DNA of 64,000 nucleotides, taken from NCBI GenBank assembly GCA_009760855.2, contig WPIO01000022.1:1415001-1479000 (forward strand). The letters run 5' to 3'. Origin of the DNA: Cristatella mucedo. Taxonomy: Eukaryota > Bryozoa > Phylactolaemata > Cristatellidae. A program made the translations under genes and the position numbers. Under the pieces are notes generated by a model that was not told the origin of the DNA, searched no databases, and saw only the letters and a list, made by a program, of their open reading frames with translations. Of this stretch, positions 1 to 10,942 are shown one piece after another. The stretch's first letter is position 1; every line of letters begins with the position of its first letter.

Positions 1-9
1 GCAGCCGGC

Positions 10-41
<32 letters not shown>

Positions 42-1440
42 TGAGCGTCAGCTGAAGCGAGTAGAAATGGGCTCGCTCCTTGGGACCAGCCTGACTGACT
101 GCCGGCGCTTCGCTTCAATAGGAATTCAGTTTTGCTGCAAAGATGTACGGGCGCGCGGGCGCCGCCTATCCACGGTTCTACCCTGAAGCGATTGAGGAGA
201 CTGAGCCGGCCGCTGAGAAACGTGCCGAACCCTGACCGCGCCTGCCTTGCCGGCGGCGGCGGCGGCTCAACGTCGCCTTTCGCCGACCCGTCTCCTTCGC
301 GGGTGCCACCCGGCCCTGTGGGCTGCAGTGGCAGCAGCCCCGTCGCAAAGACATCTCCGATCCGGAAGCGGAGTGTCAAAATGACGTGTCCCGTTTCTTG
401 CGGTGCATTCGTCCTAGCTGGTGATCCTACGCTGCGCCCGCACTATTCCACGACAGTCCGTGCCAGGCTGGCGTCGTAGCTCCGCCCCAAGGCACGCCCT
501 CGAGCGTCGTGCGCCGCCTAGAGACTGCGTGCCTAGCGACGGCGCGCCTAGCTACGTGCTTTAGCGCGGCTGCGCTACGGATTTCGAGCTCCTGCGACGG
601 GACCGAAGAACCCCTTAGCTAAAAATTATTCTCGCTCGGCCCGGCGTGAACGGGCAGTGGAAAGCTTTGCTCTACCACTAGAGAGCGCCCCGGGGCTAGC
701 CTAGCGGGCGCTGGCGTCATCTCGCTCTCAAAAGAGCGTGCCAAGTCAGAGTTGCAGTCTCGTAAGTAAGACGACGCACCCTTGGCGCAGCGAAACGAGC
801 GCAAACAGCGAACAAAGACGCCAGCGCGCAGAGCAGCCACGTGCAGAGAGATGAGAGAGCCGAGTTCTGCAGGAGCAGCGGCGAGATCCAAGGGAAGCCG
901 GCGGAGCGCCTCCAGGTTAGAGCAGAACGTCACTTGGCGCTGCCTCAGCAGCCTCAGCCTCGCTCATCAACCTCCGTCTGATTTGCAGCATTCGCTGGGG
1001 GTGCACTCGCATCGAAACTGATGCAGTTTGGCGCATTCGAGCGAAGCACTTTTGAAGCGCCCACGCGCACCAACCAACCAACCGAGCGGCCATCATCCAC
1101 GAGCTGTGGAGAATCGAGCTCGCGTCTGCCTTGCTGGCCTAGCCTTGCGCCCCCTTCGTCGAGGCGGAAACGCAAGCTGACGACGGAAGCGGCCGCCTCT
1201 GCCCGCTGAGAGGCTTCGAGTCTGGCGTGCTCAGGAGTCTATATTTTGGCCAGCAGCCAGTGCGTCTCTACGTTGCTAGTGCGCGGACCTCAGAGGTAGT
1301 TGCTGCACGGCAATTGGCTCCAGCGAGTGGCCAACAAGCCGGATGCCGTCCCGGCAACGAGCCTAATCCTCCAATGTGCTTGACTCGTGACGCCTGCGCA
1401 CGGCAGCGGCAAAAACGACGCGTGCCGGAGCAGCGCTGGG
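1..1440. other. GC-rich, CpG-dense block with (CAG)n at its start
   Basis: The first 40 bases contain about ten CAG units, followed by GC- and CpG-rich DNA. Short open frames occur on both strands, but their predicted proteins are Arg/Ala/Pro-rich and overlap on opposite strands, as expected by chance at this composition. I recognise no domain. It could be a CpG-island promoter or first exon of a gene lying left of the window. The right edge is the LINE-B tail at 1441. Confidence 0.4.
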
Positions 1441-1850
1441 TGATGTAATGTAATGTATCTTGACACTGTAACTCCACAAAGTCAGGAAGACCATGTGGGT
1501 ATTAAGCAGGAGAGTTTTATATAGCGCATTCACAGCCTAAGTGGCTCTTAGTACGCATTCTGTAGCCAGCAGATTTCATCTCGCGCAACAAAGAGAAAGT
1601 GGGAAGCATAGCAGAGTCAGGAGAGCCGTTGAGATAGTGAGTAGCATGGAAGTAGCAACTCAGGACCGCTGAAAAGGAAGAGCCATAGTAGGCAGTAGGA
1701 GAGTAGTTGTCGTTTCGTAAGAATTGTGGAAGCGAGTTGCACATTCTAGGACTTGCAGAGCTAAAGCTTCTGTCGACAACGGTCTTTAAGCGGAGGAATG
1801 GAGCAGCTAATTTATTGTCCACACAGGACCGAGGGCGAGAAGAGGCTGAA
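1441..1850 (-). mobile_element. LINE-B fragment, 3' end of non-LTR retrotransposon
   Basis: Read on the minus strand this encodes the end of a reverse-transcriptase ORF (LAAPFLRLKTVVDRSFSS..., then CNSLPQFLRN), followed by a stop and a 3' tail ending in repeated TACAT units (plus-strand atgtaatgtaatgta at 1443-1457). The same protein and tail recur at 14.06-14.45 kb on the plus strand. The tail differs from that of LINE-A, so I treat it as a separate family. The copy is 5'-truncated and inactive. Confidence 0.8.
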
Positions 1851-3700
1851 ACTGGTGCCGCAGCTCAGCTAGGTATTGGAGCAGCCGCCAGTGGCAGGCG
1901 GCGGCGGCGGCGTCGCAGCACCGACGCGAGGGGCAACTGTTCGCGCGAGTCCGGCGCGCTGAGACGACTGCAAGAAGCCGCCTGCCGCGCATTCGTCTAC
2001 AGGTGCATGGCTCTACTCTGCCGCCGGCGGTCGCTCCTGCTTCTGCCTCGACCTCTGCTGTCGGCTGCCACCGCTTGCGCTCTGACCGACTCCACTCCCG
2101 CTGCAGCCACCGCCATTGCAGCTACTCTTTCGTGGCTCGCTGTCACTGAATCGTTTCGCGAGCCCCGATCTCGTCGCCTTCTGGCGCCTGTCGGCATCGG
2201 AGGCGGTCTCGCGTGAGGAGCTCGCATCCGGCCGTCGCGTTGAAAACGGTCCGGTGCTCCTCGCTGCTTCCGCCGGAAGAAGCGTCGACGCGGACCGAGC
2301 TAGCAAACGGCGAAGGCTCGAGCGAGCGGTCGCTGGCTGCAACGCTTCGAGCGACGGCGCCGATGGGGACAGCGTCTCTCTGGTAGCGGCTACATCACCG
2401 ACGGCGAGTCTCTGCTGAGGCTGCCGCTCAATCTGCTGCTGCTGCTGCTGCTGCCGCTGCCGCAACCATCTTGAGCCTCAAGCTCGGCCTCTTCATCCGC
2501 TCGCAAGGTGCGCGGGCCGGACACCAATTTCTCGCGCGGCTGACGGCGACGTTCTTCAAAGACTGAAGGGCGCTGTGGCTGCCGCGCCGGCAGGGCGACC
2601 AGGACGCGCGCTGAGGGGCGGGGCCGGGCTTCTGGCGCTTCCGCGTCTCCGCCGAGCTCTCGTCGAGCAGCTGCCCGCTGCAGCGAAAGCAGCGGGGCGG
2701 AAGTGGCTAGAAACCGCTTCCGCCGTCGCAGCCGCGGCAGCGACAGCCGCAGCATTTGAGCGCTGGAAACATCGCACACATGCGTCGGCACACGTGCCGT
2801 CGAGACGGTAAAAGGTCCTACACCCCAGGGTGTGTGTTAGGGCGGTTTTGGCGAGCACCGTGCTCTGCTGCGGATTGTTTGCCATCTACATTAGGGCAAA
2901 GTAGTCAGGAGATATTTCGATTCGCATCGTGACCATGTGCTGTATTTACAAATAGAGTGGCGTTGGGAGCAATTACCCGGCGGGCTTCGTTGAGGCTACG
3001 TGAACAACGGTACGGTAGCCTACACCTGCCGAGACTTTCTGCCCCGCTACGGAGTTGTCCACAATGGCGTTGCTTCCGGTTACTCCTAGGGCATGCCGCC
3101 GAGCATCGAGGCAGCGCTTGCTCGGAGCTAGCCATGACCTGAGCGTGCCTACATCGATAGGAAGCACGGCTGCTGATGCACTCCGCCCCTTCGCGCCAAA
3201 AAGTCACACTAAACACCCACACAGTTCGCGATCTTGCTGTCTGTGACAGTCTTCTGGGCATGCCTGGATGGCCAGTTCTAGGTGAAGATCGTAGCGCCTT
3301 TCTCTGATCAACGTGAAAAGCCCAGACCTGAATACTGAAGCCGACGTTGCTGACCGGCGAAGCAAGCGAGCGACCGTCCGTTTCGCAAACAAGTTGGAGC
3401 CCACGCGTTTGTGTCGTCTCGTGGAGAGCCGGCCACACTGCCTTTACTGGAGTTTCCAGGTATCAGCCCTTGTGGAACATTGAGCCACAATGACCCCGGA
3501 TTGCGTAGCGTTCCAGTGACCGCCGGCCGCGTGGGAAATATAAAATTCAACTTATTGTTATATGCTGGCGTGCCTAAACGACCTTGGCCATTAAAGGCTT
3601 GCACCGTAAACGAGGGCTGAGCCCGGACGCCGAGAGAGCGAAGCTCGAAGCGCACTGACCTCACGGCTATGACCTCACGGCATGGCCAAGCGGGAAGCGA
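1850..3700. other. GC-rich region without a recognisable gene
   Basis: The block is GC-rich with CAG/CTG and GCC runs. The longest minus-strand frame (2013-2465, 150 codons) starts with a glutamine run and continues as a Ser/Arg/Gln-rich chain. Another minus frame (2390-2791) is Arg/Ala/Ser-rich. Neither shows a domain, and both sit in a composition that produces long frames by chance. One may be a real low-complexity first exon, but the sequence does not decide it. From about 2900 the composition becomes ordinary. Confidence 0.3.
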
Positions 3701-4490
3701 TCCAGCGCGGACTCAGTAAGTCATCCGGAGCGCTCAGAATGAATCCTGCTGGATCCATGTATTCTCACGGAGCTTGACCGCCACATCTAATCATCGGAGC
3801 GAGCAGGAAGTGGGCGGATGAACATTGAGGAAGTGAACCAGCGTCACCATACAGGTGCAACTCGGGACCCGGTCTAGCTTCTGCCAGGGGTATGGAGAGA
3901 GACGAGCATCGCGTTGAGTATCTAGCCTTGCGTAACCGAGGTCCAGCGATAGATCATGGAGTCGCCGCCGGCCAGCTGTGGAACATCACTGTCTCGCTGA
4001 CATGTCTGACGCCAGTGATTGAAGCTGGCCCATTTCGCGGCAATTATCGGGTAGCAAGCACAGGCCCAAGTTGGAAGCGGTCATCCCTACCGCTATTCGA
4101 GTTTCTATAGTCTGTCGCTTTATATAGGCACTATGGTTCCCAGCCATCGCTATATTGCTATTGCATATCTCGCAGAAACCAGCTTTACATGTCGTTAGCT
4201 GTAATGAGAGCCAATTTGCTCGAACCGCCTCGCGATATCGGTACACACATTTCAACTTACTGCTTCATTGCAGTACTAAGAAGTGGAACAATCCTACGAC
4301 GCGGCTGACTAAGATCTGCAAGCCGACTAACTGTTCTCTAAAATTATATTCAACTAGACTAGATTTTGTGGAAGTGCTTGCAAGATTATTGACTATCCCT
4401 GAATTATAATTATTAGGGACAAGATATTTTGTAATCTGCATTTAGACCATATACAAATCTCAGCTCAAGTAAGAGCTATTCAGTTGTACT
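3700..4490. other. Intergenic DNA, no feature seen
   Basis: The composition is mixed. There is no open frame with recognisable similarity and no strong repeat. From about 4260 it becomes AT-rich and runs into the tRNA-like SINE that follows. Confidence 0.4.
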
Positions 4491-4529
4491 ATTGACTTCT
4501 AGCTACTGGGCAGTGAGTAAAGGAGTAAA

Positions 4530-4740
4530 AGGAGTAAAAGGAAAGTAAAGGAGTAAAAGGAGCCCAGGAGTAAAGGTGCACGCTCTTCTCCACCGAAGTC
4601 GCGGGTTCGAATCGTGCAGTTGAGCAATTCTTTACTGTCAACTGCAAGTGGTGGTGATAGCCAATAAGGCTCGTGGGCCGTTGTGCAAATGAGGCTATTA
4701 AATCGGCTAAGATCTTTCATTTCGAGCTAGTGAGTTGTTC
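4530..4740 (+). mobile_element. SINE-B copy (tRNA-derived)
   Basis: A B-box-like GGGTTCGAATCG (about 4610-4621) lies downstream of a degenerate A-box region (AGTAAAGGTGC). It is followed by a non-tRNA body with TCAACTGCAAGTGGTGGTGA and a tail AAATGAGGCTATTAAATCGG. The same order and tail (AAATGAGGCNGTTNAATCG) occur at 37.9 kb and 38.65 kb, which makes it a dispersed family rather than a tRNA gene. The upstream GGAGTAAAAGGAGTAAAAGG repeat is local. Confidence 0.6.
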
Positions 4741-4985
4741 GCTATGGCTGATGCTGTCACACCACACGCCTCTTTGCGTCAATGGAAGGAACCGTTCTGT
4801 TTTGACGAGATGAATACGGCATATACAAAGGTATGGGCACTCGAGATCACTGCCGTGCTCTTCTACCGTCGGCACACCTGTGTATATAGACGCAGCGACA
4901 GCGTCTCGTTAGCAGAGTTTTGAGGTACTAGGCTTGACCAGGATCCGTTATGCGCATGCCAAGGACTGGCATCCGTTGCGTTGGC

Positions 4986-5203
4986 TGTGCTTGTGGCAAA
5001 AGACTTTAGCTCAGGAGCCGCTACAGCACGATCGTAAAAAATATCAGCTCCATCGGAGACTGCTCGAACAATTGGTCATTTGCATAACGCAACGTGTGCT
5101 TGTGGCAAAAGACTTTAGCTCAGGAGCCACTACAGCACGATCGTAAAAAATAGCAGCTCCATCGGAGACTGCTCGAACAATTGGTCATTTGTATAACGCA
5201 ACG
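4986..5203. repeat. Tandem duplication, two copies of a 109-bp unit
   Basis: TGTGCTTGTGGCAAAAGAC starts at 4986 and again at 5095. The two units match nearly base for base up to the start of the next unit; visible differences are GCCGC/GCCAC and ATATCAG/ATAGCAG. No coding function is visible. Confidence 0.85.
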
Positions 5204-5437
5204 TGTCTCCGCTTTTAAATCCACAAAGCTGCAAAGCCGCAAACGTACAAGTGGGCGTCACAAACGAGAGTGTGTTTTTTTGCAGCGCACTCCAAGCCGT
5301 AGCGGGGCTTGCTTTCGGTGGGTGCGCATAGGTGGGCAACCGACTTCTATAGGTGGGTTGATCTTTTTAGGTAGGATCGGGCCTTTTAGGGCTCAGGCAG
5401 AAGTGGAGTCACCAACTCTGATTTTCTTTGAGGAGAA

Positions 5438-5692
5438 TGTGGTTTCATTTAATTGATGACACTGCCCCTAATCGCTGTACGAGTGGGCTGTGACACTCGA
5501 TGTGGTAAGCAGCCGGGACGTGCTATTAGTATTTCTTTTGACAAGGGAGTCGGGGGGGGGGGCGGGACTCCGGTGGGCGAGAGGGGCGAGGAGAGTCGTG
5601 CTTAGCCCTGCTCCCTGTTTAGGGAAAATAAACTGGTGGTGCTGCACGTCGGCTGGTGTTCTGTGCCGTCCGCGACGATAATTCAGACTACA
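5438..5692 (+). repeat. 5' LTR of the Gypsy-type element
   Basis: The repeat starts TGTGGTTTCATTTAATTG and ends ATAATTCAGACTACA. It contains AATAAA (about 5627), the expected place for a retroelement polyadenylation signal, and a run of G near 5550 that is shorter in the 3' LTR. The first ATG of the gag-like frame is 16 bp beyond it. I could not identify a primer-binding site with confidence. Confidence 0.82.
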
Positions 5693-5708
5693 AGCTATTT
5701 CGGCAGTA

Positions 5709-6423
5709 ATGGAGGACATAAAGTTCAGCCACATTGTCACTCAATTCAAAGGCAGCGGAGACTTTGCGGGCACGGTTGATAAGTTTGATCTTGTGGCAGA
5801 GATTCAAGGTATTGTCGCTGCCGACCGCCACAAATTCCTGCCCCTTTTTCTAACCGGCGGAGCGTTCGCCGTGTACCAAAGCATCGATGGACAGGCGAAG
5901 AAAGACTATACCATCGTAAAAGAGGCTCTTCTGGCTGCATTTTCGGCGGATAAATTTAAAGCTTGAGGAGCTCACGACACGGCGGCTCCAAGCTGGGGAG
6001 CCAGTGGACGTATACGCATCAACTTTGGCCCGGCTGGCCGGATTGGTGAGTGCGGCTGCGAAGGGTGACTTGTTAAAATGCGCTTTCGTCACCGGGCTTC
6101 CAGAGGACATCCGAAAGCAGCTACGCGCGGTGTGTGCGCTCGACAAGATAGCGATTTCTGAGGTTGTTGAGAAGGCTCGAGCGCTTATGAGTTGCCAGGA
6201 GTCGAGTTACGCGGCCGCTGCTGAGGCACTAGGAGCTAGAGGCGACTCTCGCCCGACTCGACGGAAGCGTTTTGGTTTCTTCTGCAAAATGGAAGGGCGC
6301 ATAAGTCGCGACTGCCGTTCGTCGCAATGGCAGCGAAGGCTGTATTTTGTATGCGGCGACGACTCGCACCTAGCAGTGATATGTCGGGAGCGTCGCACCG
6401 ATGCGCAGCCAAAAAACGAGTAA
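5709..6423 (+). pseudogene. gag-like region, frameshifted
   Basis: The frame opens with MEDIKFSHIVTQFKGSGDF at 5709 and runs to 5966, where it stops. The continuation lies in another frame from about 5967 to 6423 (EPVDVYASTLARLAGLVSAA..., then LKCAFVTGLPEDIRKQLR), typical of the capsid part of Gypsy-type Gag. Near the end are two degenerate zinc-knuckle-like cysteine clusters (FFCKMEGRISRDC and YFVCGDDSHLAVIC), the nucleocapsid region. The frameshift near 5966 would prevent a full Gag. The assignment rests on position and motif style. Confidence 0.75.
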
Positions 6424-6477
6424 GGGGGAGCGCATGTTATAGCGCCGGCGCATTCCCCTGCTTGTCAACTCGACTGC

Positions 6478-6773
6478 CAACAATAAATGTTCTCAACGGT
6501 GGTCGTATTATGAAGGCGCTCCTTGATACTGGCTGCTCTCGGTCGATTGTGACTGAATCTTCGGTACTGCGTGCCACCTCGGCGCAGTCTTATCCGGTTA
6601 ACGAGCCAGTAATTACGTTCAACGGAGCAGTCGCTCGTTGCCGGTCGGCGTGCGGCATGACATGCTCTGTGCAGGGCATAGCAATAGAGCTTGACTGCCT
6701 CGTATCCGAGATCGTACCGGTGTGTGAAATGCTCCTTGGCCTGTATGCCTGCGACAGCTGGGAGGCGTGGTGA
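6478..6773 (+). pseudogene. Retroelement aspartic protease remnant
   Basis: The segment MKALLDTGCSRSIVTES contains the retropepsin active-site pattern in its DTG form (Leu-Leu-Asp-Thr-Gly-Cys-Ser). It sits between gag and reverse transcriptase, where the protease of Gypsy-type elements lies. A later hydrophobic segment ending MLLGLYACDSW fits the conserved second half of the fold. The frame stops at 6773 and the RT frame starts at 6767 in another phase, so a continuous polyprotein is lost. Confidence 0.75.
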
Positions 6774-7550
6774 TGGGCCCTGAAGGCGGTGTAGTAACCT
6801 TCAATGGGCGGGACAGTGCAATCGGGGCACTGTCAAGCGACGTCAGTGTTTCCGATAGAGACTTTTCGGCGGTGTACCGTGACGGAAAATGGGTCGTAAA
6901 GTGGCATTGGGCCGACGGCGTGACTTCTTGCACCTTGGTAAACCGCGTCGAGGCTTACCGCGTGCCCACCGACTTGCAGGCCGACTACGATAAGGAGATC
7001 CAAGAGTGGATCCAACTCGGCTGGCTGAAGCCCTACGAAGGGGAGTGTGAAGGCCTCGTGCCGCTAATGGCAGTGTTCTTGAGTCATAAATACAAAGTGC
7101 GGCCCGGTTTAGACTACCGCGAGCTGAACCAACGCGTTTCCAGCCACACTGCAAACGGTGACGTTTGCAGCGAGAAACTTCGGGCATGGCGCCGCATGGG
7201 AAGTAACTTCAGCATTGTCGACCTTCGCAAAGCGCATTTACAGCTTCATGTCGACCCTTCCCTGTGGAGATACCAGGTTGTCGCCTACCAGGGGAGGCGG
7301 TACTGCCTTACGCGGCTAGGCTTCGGATTAAATGTAGCGCCTAAGATAATGACCGCCGTGTTAAATAAGGTGCTTTCTATGGACCCACGGGTGCGCGAAG
7401 GCACTGACTCATACGCTGGACAATATAATCGCCAACAATGACAACATTGTCACGAATGAGCGCGTTATCTCTCTCCTACGACCCTTCGGGCTCGAAGCTA
7501 AGCCCCCGGAAAAAGTTGGTCGGAGGTCGCGTACTAGGGCTTCGCGTCGC
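6767..7550 (+). pseudogene. Reverse transcriptase domain, catalytic motif destroyed
   Basis: The polymerase would copy the element RNA into DNA. VRPGLDYRELN, FSIVDLRKAHLQLHVD (with the first catalytic Asp) and RYCLTRLGFGLNVAPKIM are successive conserved blocks of a Gypsy-type RT. The position of the YxDD box is broken: after DSY the reading phase shifts near 7412, and the downstream frame reads LDNIIANND, with Asn where the second catalytic Asp is expected. The reading resumes (IVTNERVISLLRPFGLEA) to about 7550. The enzyme is therefore dead by both a frameshift and a substitution. Confidence 0.85.
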
Positions 7551-7555
7551 TGACC

Positions 7556-9256
7556 ATGAAGGAAAGCTTAAGTGGGGCAGAGATAACGATGCTGAACCGC
7601 TACCTTAGGGCGCGACTCGTTAGGCAGCTTTTCTCGTGGTGTGGACAATTAACGGGCCATTTTCCCGTTGCCGGATGGCTTCGACCAGCCTGCAGCTACG
7701 TAAAGAGAGCCACAAAAGAACATGTCGTGGGATGCCGAGGTTACGGAGGACGTCCTTCGGATGGCACAGGAGATCAGCCGACGCGTGATAAAAAAGGATC
7801 CAGTATCCGGAGTGTGCGGAGTGTGCCATCGTCACCCAGCGGACAGGTGTGGTGTGACGCAAGCAGCTTAGCAATAGGCGCCTGCTTGCGAATTGGAGGG
7901 CAGACTGTCGAGGATGCCTATTGGCTTAGAAAGCCAGATGACGTAGCGCATATAAATCGGGCCAGACTAGAGGCTGTCATAAAGGGCCTAAACTTAGCCC
8001 TGGCCAGGGGCCTGCGAGAGATCAAATTGTTTACTGACTCGGCCACTGTGCATTCGTGGCTTCGATCGCTTGTCGAAGGTGATAAGCCTATCCATACGCG
8101 AGTTCTAGGCGAGGCGTTGGCTCGACGGCGTACAGCAATATTACGCGACGTAATTAAGGAGTTCGACCTTCGGGTGAGAATACAGCTGGTGCGTTCGGCC
8201 GACAGCAAAGCAGACCACTTAACGCGAGTACCGCAGCCGTGGCTTAAGCCAATCTCGATTCTCGCAGCTGCTACTCCAGTACAAGAAGCAGGCCTGCGAG
8301 CATTCCACGATTTGCATCACCTATGGGTTGACCGTACGTTGTACCTGGCCAGGCTCTGCTTCCCCGGCATCTCCGTAACGCGGGAGATAGCGGAACGCGT
8401 TGTTAAATCGTGCATTCGTTGCCAGTCTGTGGATCCAGCGCCAGTGTCTTGGAGCCATGGACATTTGGACGCAGATTCCAACTGGCGCCGCTTGGCTATT
8501 GATGTTACTTTCTTCAACGGGGTCAAGTATCTGACACTTGTCGATAGCGGCCCCAGCAGGTTTTCCATCTGGCGGCGTATACCCGACGAGAGCGAGACCT
8601 CGTTGGTCCGACACTTGGACGAAATATTCAGAGAAAGGGGCCCGCCGTGGCAGCTCTTAATGGACAATTCCGCCAGTTTCCGATCGAACGCTGTTCGCCA
8701 GCTTTGTGATCGTTGGGGGATACATGCAATGTATCGCTGTGCCTACCGCTCCTCTGGAAACGGTATAGTAGAGCGAAACCGCCGAACAATAAAAGGAATG
8801 GCACCCCGGAGTGGGCGGTACATAAGGATGATGGTGTACTGGTACAATCTCTCTGCCACCGCCGGATTGGACGCCGGCTTATCGCCTTGCCGTCAGCTTT
8901 TCTCGTATGAATGGAAACCTCCGATGGTTCGCGAGCCTCGCACAGAGAGCTCTGACGGAAATGACTTGATTCAGGGTCAGCGAGTTTTCGTAAAACCCCC
9001 TGGAGCCCGTTGCACCACTCAATGGCCTCAGGGGACAGTTAGTGCCCCGGCGGAAGGAGTTAGCATTGAAATTGATGGAATCCGCCGCCACCTAGCGGAC
9101 ATCAGACCAGTACCGAACGCCAATGAACTCCTTGACGAACACTCCGATGCTGGCCCTGGTAGTATGTCCAGAGACGACGAGCCCGGCAGGCAGCTACAGC
9201 CAAGATGTGACCTGAGACCGCCGGCGCACTATGAGGACTATGTGTTTAATGTTTAG
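7556..9256 (+). pseudogene. RNase H and integrase part of pol (open frame)
   Basis: This 566-codon frame is the longest of the element. From about residue 97 it carries an RNase H domain with the acidic quartet visible: VWCDASSLAIGA, ARLEAVIKGLN, LFTDSATVHSW and SKADHLTRV. An integrase follows, with His/Cys zinc-binding residues (FHDLHHLW ... CIRC) and a DDE catalytic triad: AIDVTFFNG, LLMDNSASFRS and GNGIVERNRRTIK. The usual Gly after Asp-Asn is Ser. The start methionine is arbitrary, because the natural product would be cut from a longer polyprotein. The open frame of an otherwise broken element may simply reflect chance. Confidence 0.87.
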
Positions 9257-9340
9257 CCTTCTCGCTGTCTAAGCAGTGGAGAAGAACAGCTGCTTGCTGC
9301 TCTGGCTACGTCGTTAATTGATCTCCAGATCAGGCGGGCA

Positions 9341-9587
9341 TGCGGTTTTATTTAATTGATGACACTGCCCCTGATTGCTGTACGAGTGGGCTGTGACACT
9401 CGATGTGGTAAGCAGCCGGGCCGGGCTATTAGTGGTTGTTTTGCAAAGGGAGTCGGGGGACTCCGGTGGGCGAGAGGGGCGAGGAGAGTGGTGCTTCACC
9501 CTGCTCCGTGTGGAGGTGGAATAAACTGATGGCGTTGATCGTAGGCTAGAGTTCTGTGCCATTCGCGACGATAATTCAGACTACACA
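9341..9587 (+). repeat. 3' LTR of the Gypsy-type element
   Basis: It matches the 5' LTR from TGCGGTTTTATTTAATTG through ATAATTCAGACTACA. It then reads CA before the GAGAA duplication, giving TG...CA ends. AATAAA is present near 9520. There are many differences from the 5' LTR, including a shorter G run, so the insertion is old. Confidence 0.82.
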
Positions 9588-9592
9588 GAGAA

Positions 9593-10800
9593 CTCGGGCC
9601 GCCGCCTCCCCAACAAGTCCGTCAGAACCTCTTCGTAGCTTTTGGAGTGACATACAGTTATTATTAGACGTACACACAGAGACAATACTGATCAGTGTGT
9701 TCGCAATGGAGCGTGTACGAGCTTTCATAGTGAGCACTCGGATGTCCGGTGTTTGATCTTAACGGACGAGAGTTATCGATCGTCGATTAAACGGCGGCCG
9801 TTGCAGTCGTTAGCGTCGGGAAATAGTCGCCCAATCATTGGCCTGAATGAAGAGATGGGCCGGGCATCCGGAGCCGCCGCCGCCGCCGTTGCTTTAAGAC
9901 CGCCCCCTTTGATTAGGACCGTCCCTTTAGCGCCCGCTTGAGCCCCCTCGTAGCATGTCCCGCTTGGTAGCCCTCGTAGCCCCTCCTACAAAGCTTCCAA
10001 GGAGAGGTTACGACGCGCCTTTAGAAGCGGCTCCGGATGCGCGCACCGTCGGCGCGCCTTCGGCGCCGACGCTAGCATCTTGGCGGTCGGTCACCGTAGA
10101 GACGCTGCGAGCTTCGTTTGAAGCACGCTACAGGTCGCTCGAGGTTTGTGCCGAAGGTCTTCAAAGTCCTGCGGCTCATAGACGACAGATGGAAAGCCTA
10201 CCTACCTCCGGAGGCTGATAGATAGCGTCGACTTACGGTTAGCAATCGCGCAGTAAGTCGAGTAAGGCAACCCTAAATGCTTAAATTTTACAGAATTCCT
10301 TCTAAGGTGGGGACGGGGGTTCTCCTGGCAAAAGAGAGCTGCTTCGGCAACATTGGTCTGCACTTGGCAATTATCCGGTCCTTTTAAGGAACTCGCTTAG
10401 CTGTCGCTTGCTCTTTTTTTTAAGTTTGTCACGATACCTTCCTTTGCTGCTCTGCAGGTTATAAACAAGGAAAATCGAATACACAATGCTTATTTAGCGA
10501 TGCTGCCTTTAATCATGCTTTTATACCTATTATTCACAGTCTACTTATCTTTCCAGTTCTCAAACTGTTTCTTAACTACCGGTCCGCTCATCACATGCAT
10601 TGCTTCTTACATTCCACGAAGGCTCATTTCCCCCGGATTATCTGTCATGCTAAGATAGCTTCATAGAGCTGTTATTAAGGGTTTCATAAAACTATTCCTT
10701 AGAGCATTACATAAAACAATCCGTATAGCAGGTAAAATGGATATCGATATTTAAGTTGGTTTTACAAATCTATTACAAAACTATCGGCGCAAACTAGGTA
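9593..10800. other. Intergenic DNA flanking the LTR element
   Basis: 9593-10220 is GC-rich with short plus-strand frames (for example 9955-10218, beginning MSRLVALVAPPTKLPRR) that I do not recognise. A short hairpin-like CGTCGGCGC...GCGCCGACG lies near 10047. From 10260 on the sequence is AT-rich and featureless. Confidence 0.3.
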
Positions 10801-10803
10801 CCG

Positions 10804-10942
10804 GAAAATGAGAGAGAAAAAGAGAGAGAAAAGGAGAGAGAAAAGGAGAGAGAAAAGGAGAGAGAGAGAGAGAGAGAGAGAATGGGAAGAGAGAGAAGGA
10901 GAGAAAGTGAGAATGAGAGAGAGCGAGAGAGAGAGAGAGAGA
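10804..10942. repeat. (GA)n purine microsatellite
   Basis: A nearly pure purine run of GA and GAGAAA units, interrupted by single G and T changes. Confidence 0.95.

Larger units (their letters stand above)
5433..9592 (+). mobile_element. Decayed Ty3/Gypsy-type LTR retrotransposon
   Basis: Two related direct repeats of about 250 bp (5438-5692 and 9341-9587) enclose, in order, gag-like, protease, reverse transcriptase, RNase H and integrase segments. This order, with integrase last, is that of Ty3/Gypsy elements rather than Copia. GAGAA precedes the 5' LTR (5433-5437) and follows the 3' LTR (9588-9592), a plausible 5-bp target duplication. The LTRs differ at many sites and the internal frame is broken several times, so this is an old, inactive copy. 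The precise clade was not determined. Confidence 0.88.

Noticed and set aside
2013-2465. Gln/Ser/Arg-rich minus-strand frame as a gene
   Set aside because: It could be a first exon, but nothing outside composition supports it. Kept only as a note on the region.
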